DNA from: Panopea generosa
Lineage: Eukaryota; Mollusca; Bivalvia; Adapedonta; Hiatellidae
Direction: 5' to 3'
Length of the DNA stretch: 64,000 nucleotides
Assembly: GCA_029582155.1 (NCBI GenBank)
Contig: CM055901.1
Location: 56,790,740-56,854,739 of the forward strand
Below, piece by piece: positions 35,716 through 50,700 of this stretch. The notes under the pieces are model-generated. The model worked only from the letters and a program-made list of their open reading frames with translations, ran no database searches and had not been told where the DNA came from. The translations under genes and the position numbers were made by a program. Positions within the stretch are counted from its first letter, which is position 1, and every line of letters starts with the position of its first letter.

Positions 35716-38700
35716 ATGAAGTCTAAATATTTTTGTAGAATTAATACTACTTCCGCCAAAATCAAAATGAAAGTGTGTGTTTTTAAATCATATGTTTTTA
35801 ACATGTTTAACAAGAGTTTTATAACTGGTTTAAATAAAGTTTCTTACTTAAAAGGTTGTAAAGGATTTCACTCCAGTATATGTAGATGTGCAAAACAGCC
35901 TATCAAACGGAAGTACATGAGCCGGATGTTTTTGTCGCCTCTGAATGCTACTAAGACCGATGGATTCAGTTGTCGAAGTCAAGAGGTATTGTTCAACTTG
36001 GTTATGTGTAATTTTGGTAATTAGAATAAAAAAATGAAAACACATCTCATCAAATTGTAAATATATGAAGAAAGAATCGGTCGTTTTGTAACGCGAAAAC
36101 CCATTACTTGATTTTACTTGTCAAAAATTAGTATCCCTTATAATGTGAACACAAAGGTAGAATTTTAGTTACAGTGTCGCTGGTGTTAACGAATTACTTT
36201 TCGTTTAATACTAATAAAATCAATCTTCAAAGTGTAAGTTATGATTTATTTACAGTTAAATTAAATACAAATTATGTATCCAGCATTCTGTAAAGTTTCC
36301 ATGTTAAATTCGAACTTACAATGTCTACAGCATTTGCTAATTAACTCTGCCTTCTCAAGTGATACCGGGTCACTTCTGGTAGTAACGAATTGCGCATATT
36401 TTGAGGAAGCAGTGTCAGAGGGCTGTTTAAAAAGTACTGTGCAATATTTAACTATCAGCTTTACAGTAATTATCACCTAATAATTAACAAATAGGTGTTT
36501 TCCTTATTTTTTTTTAATTAAAGATGATAAATTGTTTGATGCTGAATTTTGCATTTACCTCCAACATTAAGTTTTCATTTTCACACTATTTCTCAACAAG
36601 TACAAGAGGTAGGACACTCATACTTGGATCATAGTTACAACTAACACCCTGCATCACACTATATACTGCAGATGCTGAGTGTGACCTACATTTCATGGTC
36701 CATTGCCATTGTTTGATGCTGAATTTTGCATTTACCTCCAACATTAAGTTTTCATTTTTACACTATTTCTCAATAAGTACTAGTGATAGGACACTCATAC
36801 TTGGATCATAGTTACAACTAAAACCCTGCATTATATAATGCAGATGCTGAGTACTTTTCTATTTATGCCCTCCAAAAAATTTTTTGGGTGGCATATAGTA
36901 ATTGCAGCGTCTGTCCATCCTTCTGTCCATCTGTCCGTCCTTCCGTTCGGTATTTTATTTCCGGCCTGTAACTTTGTCATGCATAGATGGATTTTGTTGA
37001 TACTTGCAACAAATAATCAACAGAACATGACAACGTGTCGTGAGTAAGACCCACATCCGTACCTCAAAGGTCAAGGTCACAATTTCAGTTTGTTTGACAA
37101 CACTTTGAGTTTATGTGAGATTTTGTTTCTGGCCTGTAACTTTCTCATGCATAGATGAATTTTAATAATACTTGCTACAAATGATCAACATAACATCATG
37201 ACATGTTGGGGGGCATGTGACACTTAACAGTGACATTTCTTGTTTTTAATTTATTTAAAAAAAAATTATTCTAAGTTGTTTTTTTTTTTAAATATGTTTT
37301 ACTTAGAAATACTGGTTAAAGTTTTTTGGGGTTTTTTAAATATGTTTAACTTAAAAATACTGGTTAAAGTTTTGTTGTCAACTACCATCAAGTTCATTTC
37401 TCAAAAATCACTTAATATATTTGATCGAAACTTCACACAATACTTCCTACAATATTTCTTTGTCATTAAACCTACTACATCAACCAAGTTAGATAACTCT
37501 TGCATTAATATAATATTTTAATTTTTTTCTCTCCCTTGTGTGTATTAACGGTCAAAGCGGACATGGCGAGACATATCATTCTGCAGAATTTTTGTTTAAC
37601 TTGTGGTTTCACATAAGCTTTTGGAAGTGACAGGATATATTACAAGCGGAGTCTGATATTGATTATTTTTATTCATAATCATTTGTAATATTAAATAGAA
37701 ATAATTATAAATATTTTAATTTTCATTTTTTTCATGTTTAAGCATTTCCAGCATTCACTTCAATATGAATATTTTTCATCCTGGTCTTGTACATTTAACT
37801 CATATATATATATCTTCCAAAACAGGCACCTTATGTCCAGTCTCTGGACACAGACACTCCAGGGATCAGTTGAATGATTGATTGATTGAATATTAGGGTC
37901 ATTTTTATGCCATCGAGGGCTAACAGATGATCAGTTTACCTAACCACTGTTTCCTGGGATTAACCAGTACTCGAGCACACCCCATCTATGTAAGTAACTG
38001 ATAACTTTCCCACTGAAAGACAGATGATAATGAGACACAATGTCATATATCAATCATCACGGAGACTGTTGCCGGGCAGGGATTCAAACTCACAACCCCT
38101 GGATTGATAGTCAGATGCGTAACCGACTGAACTAATCAGGCCCGGCCCAGGGATCAAAGAACACCTCATGGAATGACAAAAATGTGTAATAACAACCTGG
38201 TAGAACATAAATAAATCATCTGAGTAAATGTAATGTATATATTGCTTTAAAAATATGGAAACAAAACTTCAAAGACTGACCTACAAACACCAAACATCAA
38301 TTCAATACGTTAATAATCAATTATTAAAATACAATACAAATCTCTTCTTTCGTTCACCGACGATTGTTCGCAATTCCTCCATCTACCAAACACTCGTTTT
38401 CTATATGATCTGCTGAGACAAATGGATTCCTTCAAGTCATAAACCCACTTCATTTATAAAGATTATCTTCCAGTTGTAATCATTTAATAACATAAATAAT
38501 TAACACCTACTCCCCTGAGGCATATTGTTGTGGACACATGTTTTGTTTTGCAAATATCCAGGTGCGCGTCATATGGTTTACTCAGATTTTTTCCCCCAAA
38601 CCAATAAGCGTAAACAAGCTAAAATGCAGAGGTTACTGTAAAACTCAGAAAACAGGGATCAATTTCTCTACTTCTTTTGAAATATGGCTTTACCGTGAGA

Positions 38701-41700
38701 TTTTGATTACGAACCGTTAGACCGTGAATTGGTAAAAATAACTGTGAGATTTTGTCTCACACCGTGAGATATCACATGTATGAGTTCTTTACTTATATAA
38801 AATGGTACAACCTTACATGAAATCAACAGTAAATATACTTTATTCACCTTTCACCTTGTCACTGTACTATATGTACATTATGATTAACATTATACACATG
38901 CAATGAATTAAATGTGCATTTTTGGCAAATTATCTCTGCATCATAGATTTTTCTGGCATGACAGACACCACAATGTGTAATAAAAGGTCCCATTCTGCCA
39001 TCACTTTGGGAACATTTGCCTACTAGAAAACCAGTAACACATTGTAACTTTCTGCCATCACTTTTTAGGAACATTTGCCTACTAGTAAACCAGTAACACA
39101 TTGTAACTTTAGGTCCCGTTTTGCATATGTTACTAGTTGAATTTTATTTTTTAATGTGTCTAATCAGATGCCCAGATTAATCATGTACATGAATGTATCT
39201 TTGTCTTGAATATTGTTGTATTAGCGGTCTACAATCAACAGACACTGGTGGTCTTGCTTTGAATAGACTATTTACATAGCATGAGTTAAGGTTCCATCAT
39301 TTGTGAACAAAGATTTTTTTTGTTTCGCTTCATTAAACATCTCATGTGACCTAAGCAATGGTTACATAGTATAATTGTACTGTACATACTGGAGTAGACA
39401 TAATTCATATGTGCTCAGCCTCATAGTTAACAAGCTGTCCATCAGAGACTGAATGATTCTAAACACGTCAAATAAAGACTTACCTTTGTTCTCATGAATG
39501 TACATGTTCTTCATAAATTATATAGTTAAATAAGACATGAAAGAATTGCCTTTAGAAAACATTTACTATTGGCAGGTGACAGGCCATGGATGATAGACAA
39601 ATTATCACAACAAAAACTTCATTTGACAATGTTTGATAGAGTTAAAATATAATATTATTAAGCTCCTTCTTCCAGATAAATTGATAGTAAGTGTAATGTC
39701 TTGAATATTTGGTTATGATAATATAGCAAGCGGTATGGAAGCACCATATTTATTAGCATTTGTGACAAACAAATGGTATGTCATCATTCATTGCATCTGC
39801 ATCAAAACCAAATGGTACATATCTATATGAATCAATCCCTGGCATTCATCACATAGTCCAGGCACTGCCAAGATGAATCTCTCGGTCCTCCAACTATGTC
39901 ACAACACATGCACTGAACAACATTTCAAGATGATACTGAAAACACAACAGTATTTTGCAAATGTTTGGTGACATAATTAATTAAACATGAAAGCGATCAT
40001 CACTTGCCCTATTTGCATATCTGATTCGCTACTCCTGGAAAGACAGTAAATGCATTATAAGTAATTTTTTACAGAAAAATTTATTGGATAGTTTTCTTTT
40101 TTGTGGTGTGGTTAGAACAATAAAATGGCATTATTTAAAGATGTTTACTTTGATTTTTAGCTCTATTGGCCAAAGGCCAGAAGTGCTTATGCGATGGCGT
40201 GTTGTCCGTCGTCTGTCGTCTCCAAAGTGTGTTAGCACTTTCTCTTAGGCCAATTAAACTGAAACTTCATATGGATGTTTCTATTGCATAGGAGACTATA
40301 CAGAAGATTCTTTTTTTTTCAATCTGAAATGCAAGATGACCGCCATTACTAAAAATAGTCCAAAACTTAAAAAGAATTTCTTCCCATGAATGGCCCAACA
40401 GATTTTCAAAATGTTTATGCAGTAATGATGACCAACTATAGTTTTGTTAGATTTGTTCAAATGGTGTTCCTAGGGTTAAAAATGACCCGCCCCGAGGGTT
40501 CAATTAGGGTAATCATGTCAATATAATTAAATATATGTATATTTTTTTTTCAATGGAAATGAATTTGCCTTTATCTTCACAAAAGCATTGTTAGGTGAAG
40601 GAGGGTCATATTTGTAAAAATGACTGGGTTCCTATGTCTAAAGGGGTCAGGAGGGGCCCCAAAAGAGTACAAATTTGGAATTATTAACTTTGTTTTCTTA
40701 AGAACCGGTATGTCAGATTTGTTCATATTTGGCATTAATTATCCCTATGTGTAGGGGTTTGATTGCAGATAAGAATTTAAGGGCTAAAATTTATAGGGGC
40801 CCTGTAAGGGGACTAAGGTTAACTTTAAATTTTGATTTATGTATGACATTTGAACAACATAAAGAGACTCAGTTACTTAAAACTCGAAAATAACTAAACC
40901 TGCTTCCCAAATTTGGAGCCCATATATGCGCTGTCTGAAATATACCAGTTAGAAATGGTTCAAAGAACAGCAGTCAGGTGGTGTTGTAAGTGTTGGAGGC
41001 ATAGTAGTCACATAGGGGAGATGCTGGAGGACCTTTCTTGGCCAACCCTCCAACTTCGTAGGGATATTAACAGTCTTTCATTTTTCAATAAAATACATCA
41101 CAGTTTTATTTGGATCAGGACAATTATCTGTCCCATATCCAATCCCAGCAATCCTCAAGGTCATCATCAACTCGCACTTTTCAGTATAGGAGACCCCTAA
41201 CCTATACCAACTCCCTGAAATTCTCCTTCTTTCCAAGGATCATCCCATTATGGAATTCCCTTTCATGTGTCCTTTGAGATTATCAACAAGTTCAAGTCTA
41301 AGTTCTTCTGGGTATGCTGTTAATTCTTTTTGTTTTTTTGACAGCTATCCCTTAGCCTTTGTATAAAGTTTTACTTTTTATAGCGACTTTGCATAGGCCT
41401 GCTTGTTATTTTTTTAGCTTGATCTATGCAAGTTGCCACAACCCTACCTGCTGTGGTGCTCAACATTGAGTATATGCAATATAAATAGATGGAAATAGAA
41501 ACTCCACCCACAGTTAGGGATATAGAGTTTGTATTGTTCACTTGTCTGTCCTGTCAGTTCAGGTTTTAAACTTTTTAATTGTTGGCAGGATTTTGATAAC
41601 AATTGGTACAAATGTTTATCAATATAAATAATGTGTCAGAGTTATTGCCTTCAAATAAATGAAAAGAGACATTATTAAATTGCTTATTTGTAAAATGTAT

Positions 41701-44700
41701 TATTTTAAATGAGTTATATAGAAATCATTAATAAACAAATAAAATCAATCATAAAAGGTTTACATTCAAATTGTTATTCAAATTACTGATGAACATTGTT
41801 TCAGCATGGGATCAATTCAACAAATTTGCTTGTTTATTGATGTATCTATTCCCTATTTGCAGCTGTTTCTGTACAATGAAATACTACAGCCCTGCCATGC
41901 TGGTGCATATTACTACCTACCCTTGGGTCAAAGGTCTCTGGAGAAGCTGATTAGACTTATTGATGAGGAGCTTCAGGACACTGGTGCACAGAAAATATCA
42001 ATGCCCTCCCTCATACAGGCTTCCCTTTGGAAACAAACAGGTAAAATTTATATATATAATTTGTATTACTCTCTATTACAAAAATCTATCTTATACATTT
42101 ATCCCATGTTAGAATGTTTAATTTTAGACATTATTATTAAAATATTAGTTTAAAAGTTATTCTTTCAGTTGAAATTTGTATACCGGTACATTTAAAAAAA
42201 TGCAGAATAAAGTAATGAATACAAATAAGAAACGGGTGTTTCCAATCTATTGATAACTGCATACAATAGCATGAATATTTAGGCAGTGCTCCATTCGGGA
42301 GTGTATTTAAGTATGAAATTTCTTTAAAAAAGCATTAGAATTTTAAAGTACTAATTGATGAAATAAGCATTGGATTCTGACACTTTCAGTGTTGATTGGT
42401 TTATTTTTAATAGCAATTTGATTAGAATGTTCATTGTTACCTTTAACATTTTAAAAATAAGCATTGCACACTACTTTAAGGAGTAAAATTCGTATACATG
42501 TATGAAGAAAAGGTTATCTGGAGCACTGTTAAGGAGTTTTTATTTCTGTGACAGGAAGATGGGACACAGAAGAACTATTCAAACTTAAAGACAGACATTC
42601 AAAGGAATACTGTTTAGGACCTGTAAGTAACTCACTGTACAATTAATAAGTATAACTCTATTTCTAATCAAACAATTGACCCCTTGTTCTTATCATGACA
42701 AGACAATGAATTCAACACCATGACTAGGTAACAGTCATAGTATAGCACAAAATTATATACATGTAGTTTTGTTTATTATTTTTTTGTCTGTATAATTTGA
42801 ATACTAAATAGTAAATTTAACACAGACTTTTATTTATTTTTAGCTCAACTTTTCAAGGAATAAAGAGAGCTGTTCTACTCACCCGGGTGTCGGCGTCACA
42901 CCTTGGTTAAAGTTTTACGTACAAGTTCCTATCTCAGTAACCATCGAATGTATTGACTTGAAACTTTACACAAGACTTTCCAGTCATCAGATAACTCTTT
43001 CTTGAATATAATGCAAATAATTGCCCTTGTTTGACTTTTTCCTACCTATATCTGTTCCAGACACATGAGGAGCTAGTTACCAACTTGATAAACCAATTCT
43101 CTGTGATCAGTCATAAACGCCTACCCATATTATTTTATCAGGTGAGTTTTTGTTATATATTTTCATACCTATATTTTAACTGGGTGTACAAATTTTGTGT
43201 ATCATCAAAACTTAACATGATCTTTTTTCTTTATTTATACTTTATATTGTAGATAGATAGATTTATTTTGGCTAATAAATGAACATACTTACAACAATGA
43301 CATAGAAATTATCATAACGATATACACATATAGGCCATGAAATGCACACAAAGGATAACACAAAAGAGAGATGAAGGCTTTTCTCTTATTTTCATTGTGG
43401 TTCTTGTGGCCATAGAAAGTCATGTAATTGTTAGTATGTATCACAGTATTAAGTATGGTCACATCCATCTGGGAAAATGGTACATGGTAACCTTTATAAA
43501 GTGTTTGTTTGCCACTTCTGGCCAATACCATTTACTAGTGGTGGGTCATTTTAGTGGTGGGTTATTTTATTTTATTTATGCAGTAAGTAGACTTACATAT
43601 CCATTGAAATATCTTCCTTATACTGACATTACAGACTTACAGTCATTGTTTTTGACAATGGTTTCTTCCGATCAACTATTTTTGCACTTTTTTGTTTGCA
43701 AAAGAATACAATGTGCCATCCTATTTCATTATTGACACCTTCTTACCCTAATGAAACAACTATTAATGATTTGATTGAAACAGCATAACAACATTGCACA
43801 TTATTAGGTATCACGACAGGCCGTATAAGGTTATTGGACTGGACAAGTCTTAGAGGAATCCTGTAAATGATGTATGCTTAAGTGATTATCTTTGTTTTCC
43901 AGATTACTAAAAAGTTCAGAGATGAAAAACATCCAAAATATGCATTACTAAGAGGGAGAGAATTTGAAATGAAAGGTGAGTTTGTTTGATTACAGTGTCA
44001 CTATATGTTAAGTAGACATGCCAGTGTGGAAGAGACACCTTACATGGCACCTGAGAACATTGGTGCAAACCAAGCTCTGTCCAAAAACTTTTTGTGAGAA
44101 AGTTCACCAGGTTCTTATGAAAGGCTTTTGTTGTTGTTGTTTTTTTTCAAATTCATTCAGGTCTCCTCCACCAAGAAATGCAACCTGCAGTGTATGAAAA
44201 ATGTGTATATGTAAAACATATACAAATGCATGTTTATTGTACATATTTTTTCAAGTTGCAGTCATTATCGTGCTTTCCAACAGAGCAATAGAGCACTAAG
44301 TTAACCTTAGGTTCTTTCTTAGTGTCACATATATATGTAATACAATAGAATATGATATTTTGCAATGTCCAGTTGTTTACGGTCTGCAGAAATAACATTA
44401 TGGGTCTGAGGTTTTAGATTAAAAAGATAATGAATTCAGGCCCAACAGATACATTTTTATGAATTTAATTAGAAGAAAATTAAACTTTCTTTCTCGGATT
44501 AGTATATATAATGTATATAATATCCCAAATACATGTAACTAAATAACAAAACTGGTTTAATTTCTATTTATAGACATGTATACATTTGACGTGAGTGAGG
44601 AGGCGGCCAGGGATACATACAAGCAGGTGTGTCAGACTTACGATGCAATATTTCGACGGCTGGGTCTCGACTATCAAAAAGGTACATGTATATATTTTTT

Positions 44701-47700
44701 CCATAATAATAATGTTATTCATATCTGCCAAATCCTTGGTAAACCTGCACTTATCATTGAGAGACAGCTGTTGTGTCCTTCATTTCTCTCCATTTGTTGT
44801 GAACCATGAAATTAAAATAAATATTCAATTTAGTGGATTTCATTCGATGCTTTAGTTTCAATATTGAATTCTTTTTTTTTGTATCTGTTTGTGAAATAAA
44901 TTTCAATGTAAAATTATGCTCCTATGCTTACTCTGTGTGCACTGTTCATATATTTCTCATAATCAAAACCGTATTGTATTGAATACATTAATAACAGTTC
45001 TCATTGTAAAACTATAACGGTTCATATATGATAGTAACTCTCATTAACCTCTCATAATCTCATTTGTTCCGGTCCAGTCTAGAACCATCTCAGTCAAAAA
45101 AATTTATGTGAGAAAGTTTTCCGTAAAATTTCTTGCTGAAATAGAGCGGTTTTACTCAGATTCTTACTGGACGTCTTTTTCCACCAATAAAACTGTATTC
45201 TATTTATAATATACATGTTGGAAACGGCCTTATAATAATGATTATATTGTTAATTTACAATAAGACAAATTCAACTTACAAATGAAAAAAATCATAAAAT
45301 AAGTTGTCCGTATATTATATAATTTTATTTTCTAGAAAATTTTGCAGAATTAGCATGCTCTTTAATAGTCTACTTTGGATATTTTTTTCTAATAAAATTA
45401 TAACTTAACCCTTTGCTCCATAAGCATTTTCTTAGACACTTCCAAATTGAAAGCATTAATTCACCACGTATCAGCATTGAATTTTGTTTATATTAAGGGA
45501 CAGAGTGGAAAACAGTGCAGGAAGTGTTCAGATTGCTCTTTATGAGCAATCTGAATTCTTCCTGCACTGTTTTCAAAGGCTTTCTGTGATTGGTGTGGGA
45601 AAATGCGTATCTATGGAGTAAAGGGTTAAAAAGTGAAAGGATTGCATTGTCATATTTCTTCATTTACATATTCCCCAGTATTATGAAAGCTTCATTAAAG
45701 AATTCAACACAAAAACTGTAGCTACAAGCTTGTTGCTAATATGGGTTAATTTTACCAATGGAAATATACTTTTGGAATAAGACACTATAGCCACATATGC
45801 TTGGTTTTACCTTGAAGAAAAATTTGTTTCATAATCCATGTATGCTGTATGAAAATGGAATGTGTAAAATGAAATACAGAAAACCTTTCAATTTTTTATT
45901 TTTTAGCTGTGGGAGCAACTGGTAATATAGGTGGAAAACTGTCACATGAGTTTCATCTACGTTCAGACATTGGGGAAGATACAGTTTATACATGTGACAA
46001 GTACGTGTTTATTTGCTCTTGTTTAACTTCTCCGTTACATGAATATGTATAATTTGCACTATCAAGAACTAGTTATTAGTCCCCTACCAGTATACCTTCC
46101 GTGCGTCTGTCCAGCTGGTGAATGTCCGGCCTTCCTGAAAGATTTTTAAATAATTATCCATGCTAGGTTTGTGAAATTTTGCATGTGGATAGAGCACAAT
46201 AAGGAAATAATGCAGTCATTATATTTTTTCAGAAACAATTTCTGTAAAACACTCAGTACATGAACAAAGTCCTACCTGTAAAGCAGTAAGGGACTTAATA
46301 TGTTATGGTGGCAATACTCCATTGTCTTGATACATCTCTGGCAGATTGATTGTATGAAGGTAAATGTTCATGATGTGGAGTTTATTGGGGTAATCATTCT
46401 AGTTAGTACTGTTGGGAGAAGTATGGCCCTTGCAATATAAAAAATTATATCATTGGTATTGTCTCCTCTGCCACTTCACCTCTGTGAGTTTTTAGGATCA
46501 ACATTGCCCTCTTTTAGATAAATGCTTTTCAACAAAATAAAATCGTATTGTATGTTGGACTACATTCTTGCAAACACTATTTCAGGTGTGGTTTTGGAAT
46601 TAATTCTGAGCTTTTGGGTAAGTTAATTGCTACAATTTATTATATAAATAAATTATATTGACATTGCAAACATTTGAGATTGATTATGATGTCAAAAATA
46701 CCATACTTGTTTTTAACATCATGAAGGTACAAGTTGTTGGAAAAGGCATGACTTGTGCCATTCCTTTCTCCAACATTGACTTAAAGGTTCAATACACTAT
46801 TTACTGGGATAATAGTAAATGAAAAGGGATACGAGAAATGAACATAATGTTGTATTTGTTGAACTATCATGAGGACTTGAACATAACTGGCAAAGTTTAC
46901 ATGAACTCTAAATCTTTCAGGATGCACTTACTTTGAACGTGACATATGTAAGTTCATGTCACATTAATATTCAACACATAAAATTCATTCCTTAAATAAA
47001 CTAGGAAAGTACGGTAATATTCTTACCATAACAATTGTATTGATAAAAAAGTTATATATTTTGGTGTTGCAAACATAAGCACTCATTGAGTAAGAATTAA
47101 CTGTGTGTATTTTCAGCTTATAGTTTTACTTGGCAATGCATGGTAGTATGTCATAGCTTTGTTTTCTTAAAATGAAACCTTTATGTTTCAGAACATACTG
47201 AAAATAATGGCTCGTGTGCATGCCCAGAATGTAACGGTACGATGAAACAGGAGTCGATGATAGAAGTAAGCTGCTTCTCATTACCAGTTTAAATAACAAA
47301 TTTAATTGTTGTGTTGACACGATGCATGTTTCAAACATTGGGAATTAAAATGAGGTTTCATCTGTTCATTCGTTTAAACATATTCTATTTCATATCATTT
47401 TGAAATCAGGCTGGGCCGCAAGTTCTAACAATGGTACGATTCGGCTCTTCTCCTTGAAACACTGAACACAACATAAAAGTCTTACAGAGACAATTGAAAA
47501 AGAAAAACAAAAAAATATATCTGCATATTAACTATTGAAAATATGTAAGAGGAACAATAGATTAGGAAAAGGAAACGGGAATCAAGGAAGCATTCTGTCA
47601 TTAAATGCAATCACATTTATCTTCCATGAAACATGCCAATATAACAAACTAGTTTATGTCCTGATCCAGCAGAAGAAAATATTTTGATTAGTGTTATATG

Positions 47701-50700
47701 TAATCAGTTCTGCGGAGCGCGTGGCCCAGGGGTAGGGCCTCTGCCACAACTGTATGTGGTGTCCTTGAGCAAGACACTTTTTCCACATATGCTTAGTACT
47801 GGTTCTACCCAGGAAGACTTTGAGTGTGATTTGTATAAGTTGTAGCCATTTGTCTTGCAATCGAAGTAAAATCAATAAGTTTAAAACTAAATACAGTCAT
47901 TTGAGTTTCATATGATTATGCATGTCCTAATGTTACTTGTGTATATTATTACCTGTCCTAAATTTTGGAGATATAAACACAGGGTGGATCATTTTAATTA
48001 TTTTTGTTGACCATTGTATATAAAAACATGGAGGTTTGACTGAATATCAAGATACATTCTATCATTGTAGGTTGGCCATGCATTTCTACTGGGTACTAAA
48101 TATTCAAAAGCTTTAGATTGTAAGTTTTACAACCAAGACGGAAAAAAAGAGTAAGTAAGATGAGTTGCTATAAAATCTACTTTAAACAAGTTTTTAAAAT
48201 GAAAAACTATTGCACTGTGAAAAAAAGATTATACGAGGTACGTCCCAAAAGTAATAGGATGCATTTAGAACTATGCCTTTTATTGTTTCAATACAAACAA
48301 AACTTGGCATGAATAATTTTCCTTATTTAAACTATAAGCATGCAAAATTTCAATATAGTACACCACCATTTAACATTAATTGTGACAAGTCAAAATGTAT
48401 ATGTAACAAAATACAGGGGAGTTTGACGTTATTTGTGAGACGTCAAGTTGACATTCAAATGAAAGCCATTCTTTTTCAAAGTATGAACCGCTGTGCAAAA
48501 CACATTTTTTTTGTGGTACTGCACCCACTTCTGGTACATGTCATGATACTATGATGACTCATAGATCCTAACCACAGAATGTACACTCCAGCACATGGCC
48601 CGGAGGTACTGAAAGCACTTTTCACGAGGATCTGACTTGAATCCCAGGGAAACCACACAATATTTAGGTTTTCCAGATCGCTGATGGTCAGTTACTTTCG
48701 TCTTCCCATCGGAAACCCGTTTGTACCACCAATAGATAAGACCATAGGAAATGCCTTCTGTTAAAGAGTTGTGTGAAATAAACTTCAGAGTATCCTGTGG
48801 GGTCATATTACACCCAATACAAAATTTTACCACACTCCAATTTTCCACTCTAGGCGCGACGTCATCCAATTTCTTTTCTATTCAAATTCACACTTGTTAT
48901 TTCAAAAATGTGCACAATATTCAAATGTTTGTCGATAACATCGAATCTTTAAATGACATTCCCACATGATCTGAAATTAAGTCCACTGTTATTTCATAAC
49001 ATTTGGCACAAAATTGAGGAAGTTGTCTGCTTTCCGAGGCAATGTTGTTTTTTTAAATGGCGTCTAATTTCAAAGTACCCCGTACTTCTTATGTGTCGAT
49101 CTATCGATTGATACCATTGGTTTGCATGTAACGCCTTAAATACAAAAATGACAGGTCATTTTATCACTTTTGGGACATATCTCGTAGTACAAAGATAGAC
49201 ACATTTTGCATCTGCACATTATGGGTAAATAATTTTCATAAAGAAAACTCAATAAATTTTATTCAATAGGTCTACTAACAAATCACATAGTTACTTTCTA
49301 AATTACTTCAAATGACAATTAAAATGCTTCAGGTATCAGAAATAAAAGGCTCAACATTGACTTTTGTCTGATCTGCATTTAAACTGACAGCAGTTGTATA
49401 AAATATTAGGCAGGTTCTCTGTGGCTGAGTAGTATAACGTACCGTCTTAAGATCACAAACCTCTCACCGTTAAGGTCGTAAGTTCTAGTCACAAAAACTT
49501 TATGTGAGAAAGCTTCCCAATTACTTGTGGAGGGACGGTGTTTCTACTCAGATTCATTCTTAGGTCTTCCTCTACCAATGAAACTGGATATGCCATATGT
49601 AACCTGAAATGTATTGAAAATAGAATTTAATCCCCATTCAAAAAAAATTATATATAATATATATTGGATATTTGTGAATTTTAACTGTAAGAGTGATGTT
49701 CTTTGAATGAATAAAGATATATACATATTTATCTTTCTTTCATAAGGTCATCCTTAAAAAAAGATTTGTTTGCCGGGCTCCTACCTACTCTGACTCAAAG
49801 ATGCAACTACTCAAACTTTTTTTTTTTACTTTCAAAGCATTTTTTTTAAATGACTATGCAAAATCAAAATCTGCTAAAAAATAAATAGTTAGCTACCTAC
49901 CTACCCACATTAAAAATACTGGGTCGGAGCATAGCAAACAAATATTTTTTTAAAGATGGCCTAGTTCAGTTAGATTTTCACATGACAGTGAAAATTGATT
50001 GATCCATCATACTGTATCTATCTATAGTATTGGTTTATATAAAAGTATTTACACCAGTCTGTTCAAATGTTGCATTATTAAAATTTTAATGTTTTAAACC
50101 ACCCAATGGATACAAATCCATATAGAAACACAACTTGTTAATTGACAATTTACATACACATGAACAAGTAAACTGCAGTCAAACCTGTTTTAAGCAGCCA
50201 GTCAAGGAAAGGAGCAAAAGTGGCTTCTTAAGACAGGTTGTTGCTTAATACAGGTTATTGTACTCTGAAAGCATAGAAACTGGAAATAGAAAAGGTTGCT
50301 TAAGACAAGTGGCTGCTTGATAGAGGTGACCACTTACACAGGTTTGATTGTATCTATTTCAGCAATTAGGAAGCACTGAGACGCCTCATTTATGATTTTC
50401 CAGATGTTAATTAATCTTTGATTTTTCCTACTCCAGGTTAATGCAGATGGGTTGTTACGGTCTCGGAGTGAGTAGAATTTTACAGGCTAGTGTGGAAGTG
50501 CTAGCTAAAGATGACAGAATTGGTTGGCCTTCAATTATAGCTCCATATCAGATCTGTATATTACCACAAAAGGTACATCTTATAAAACTTGTCTTTGTGC
50601 AAATAGGAATTTTTTAATCAGAAGTGTCACTTTCTTGTTTTAGTTTAGTTTAAACTTTTTATTTATTTCAATATTGAAAATTTTTTTTACAACTTGGACA

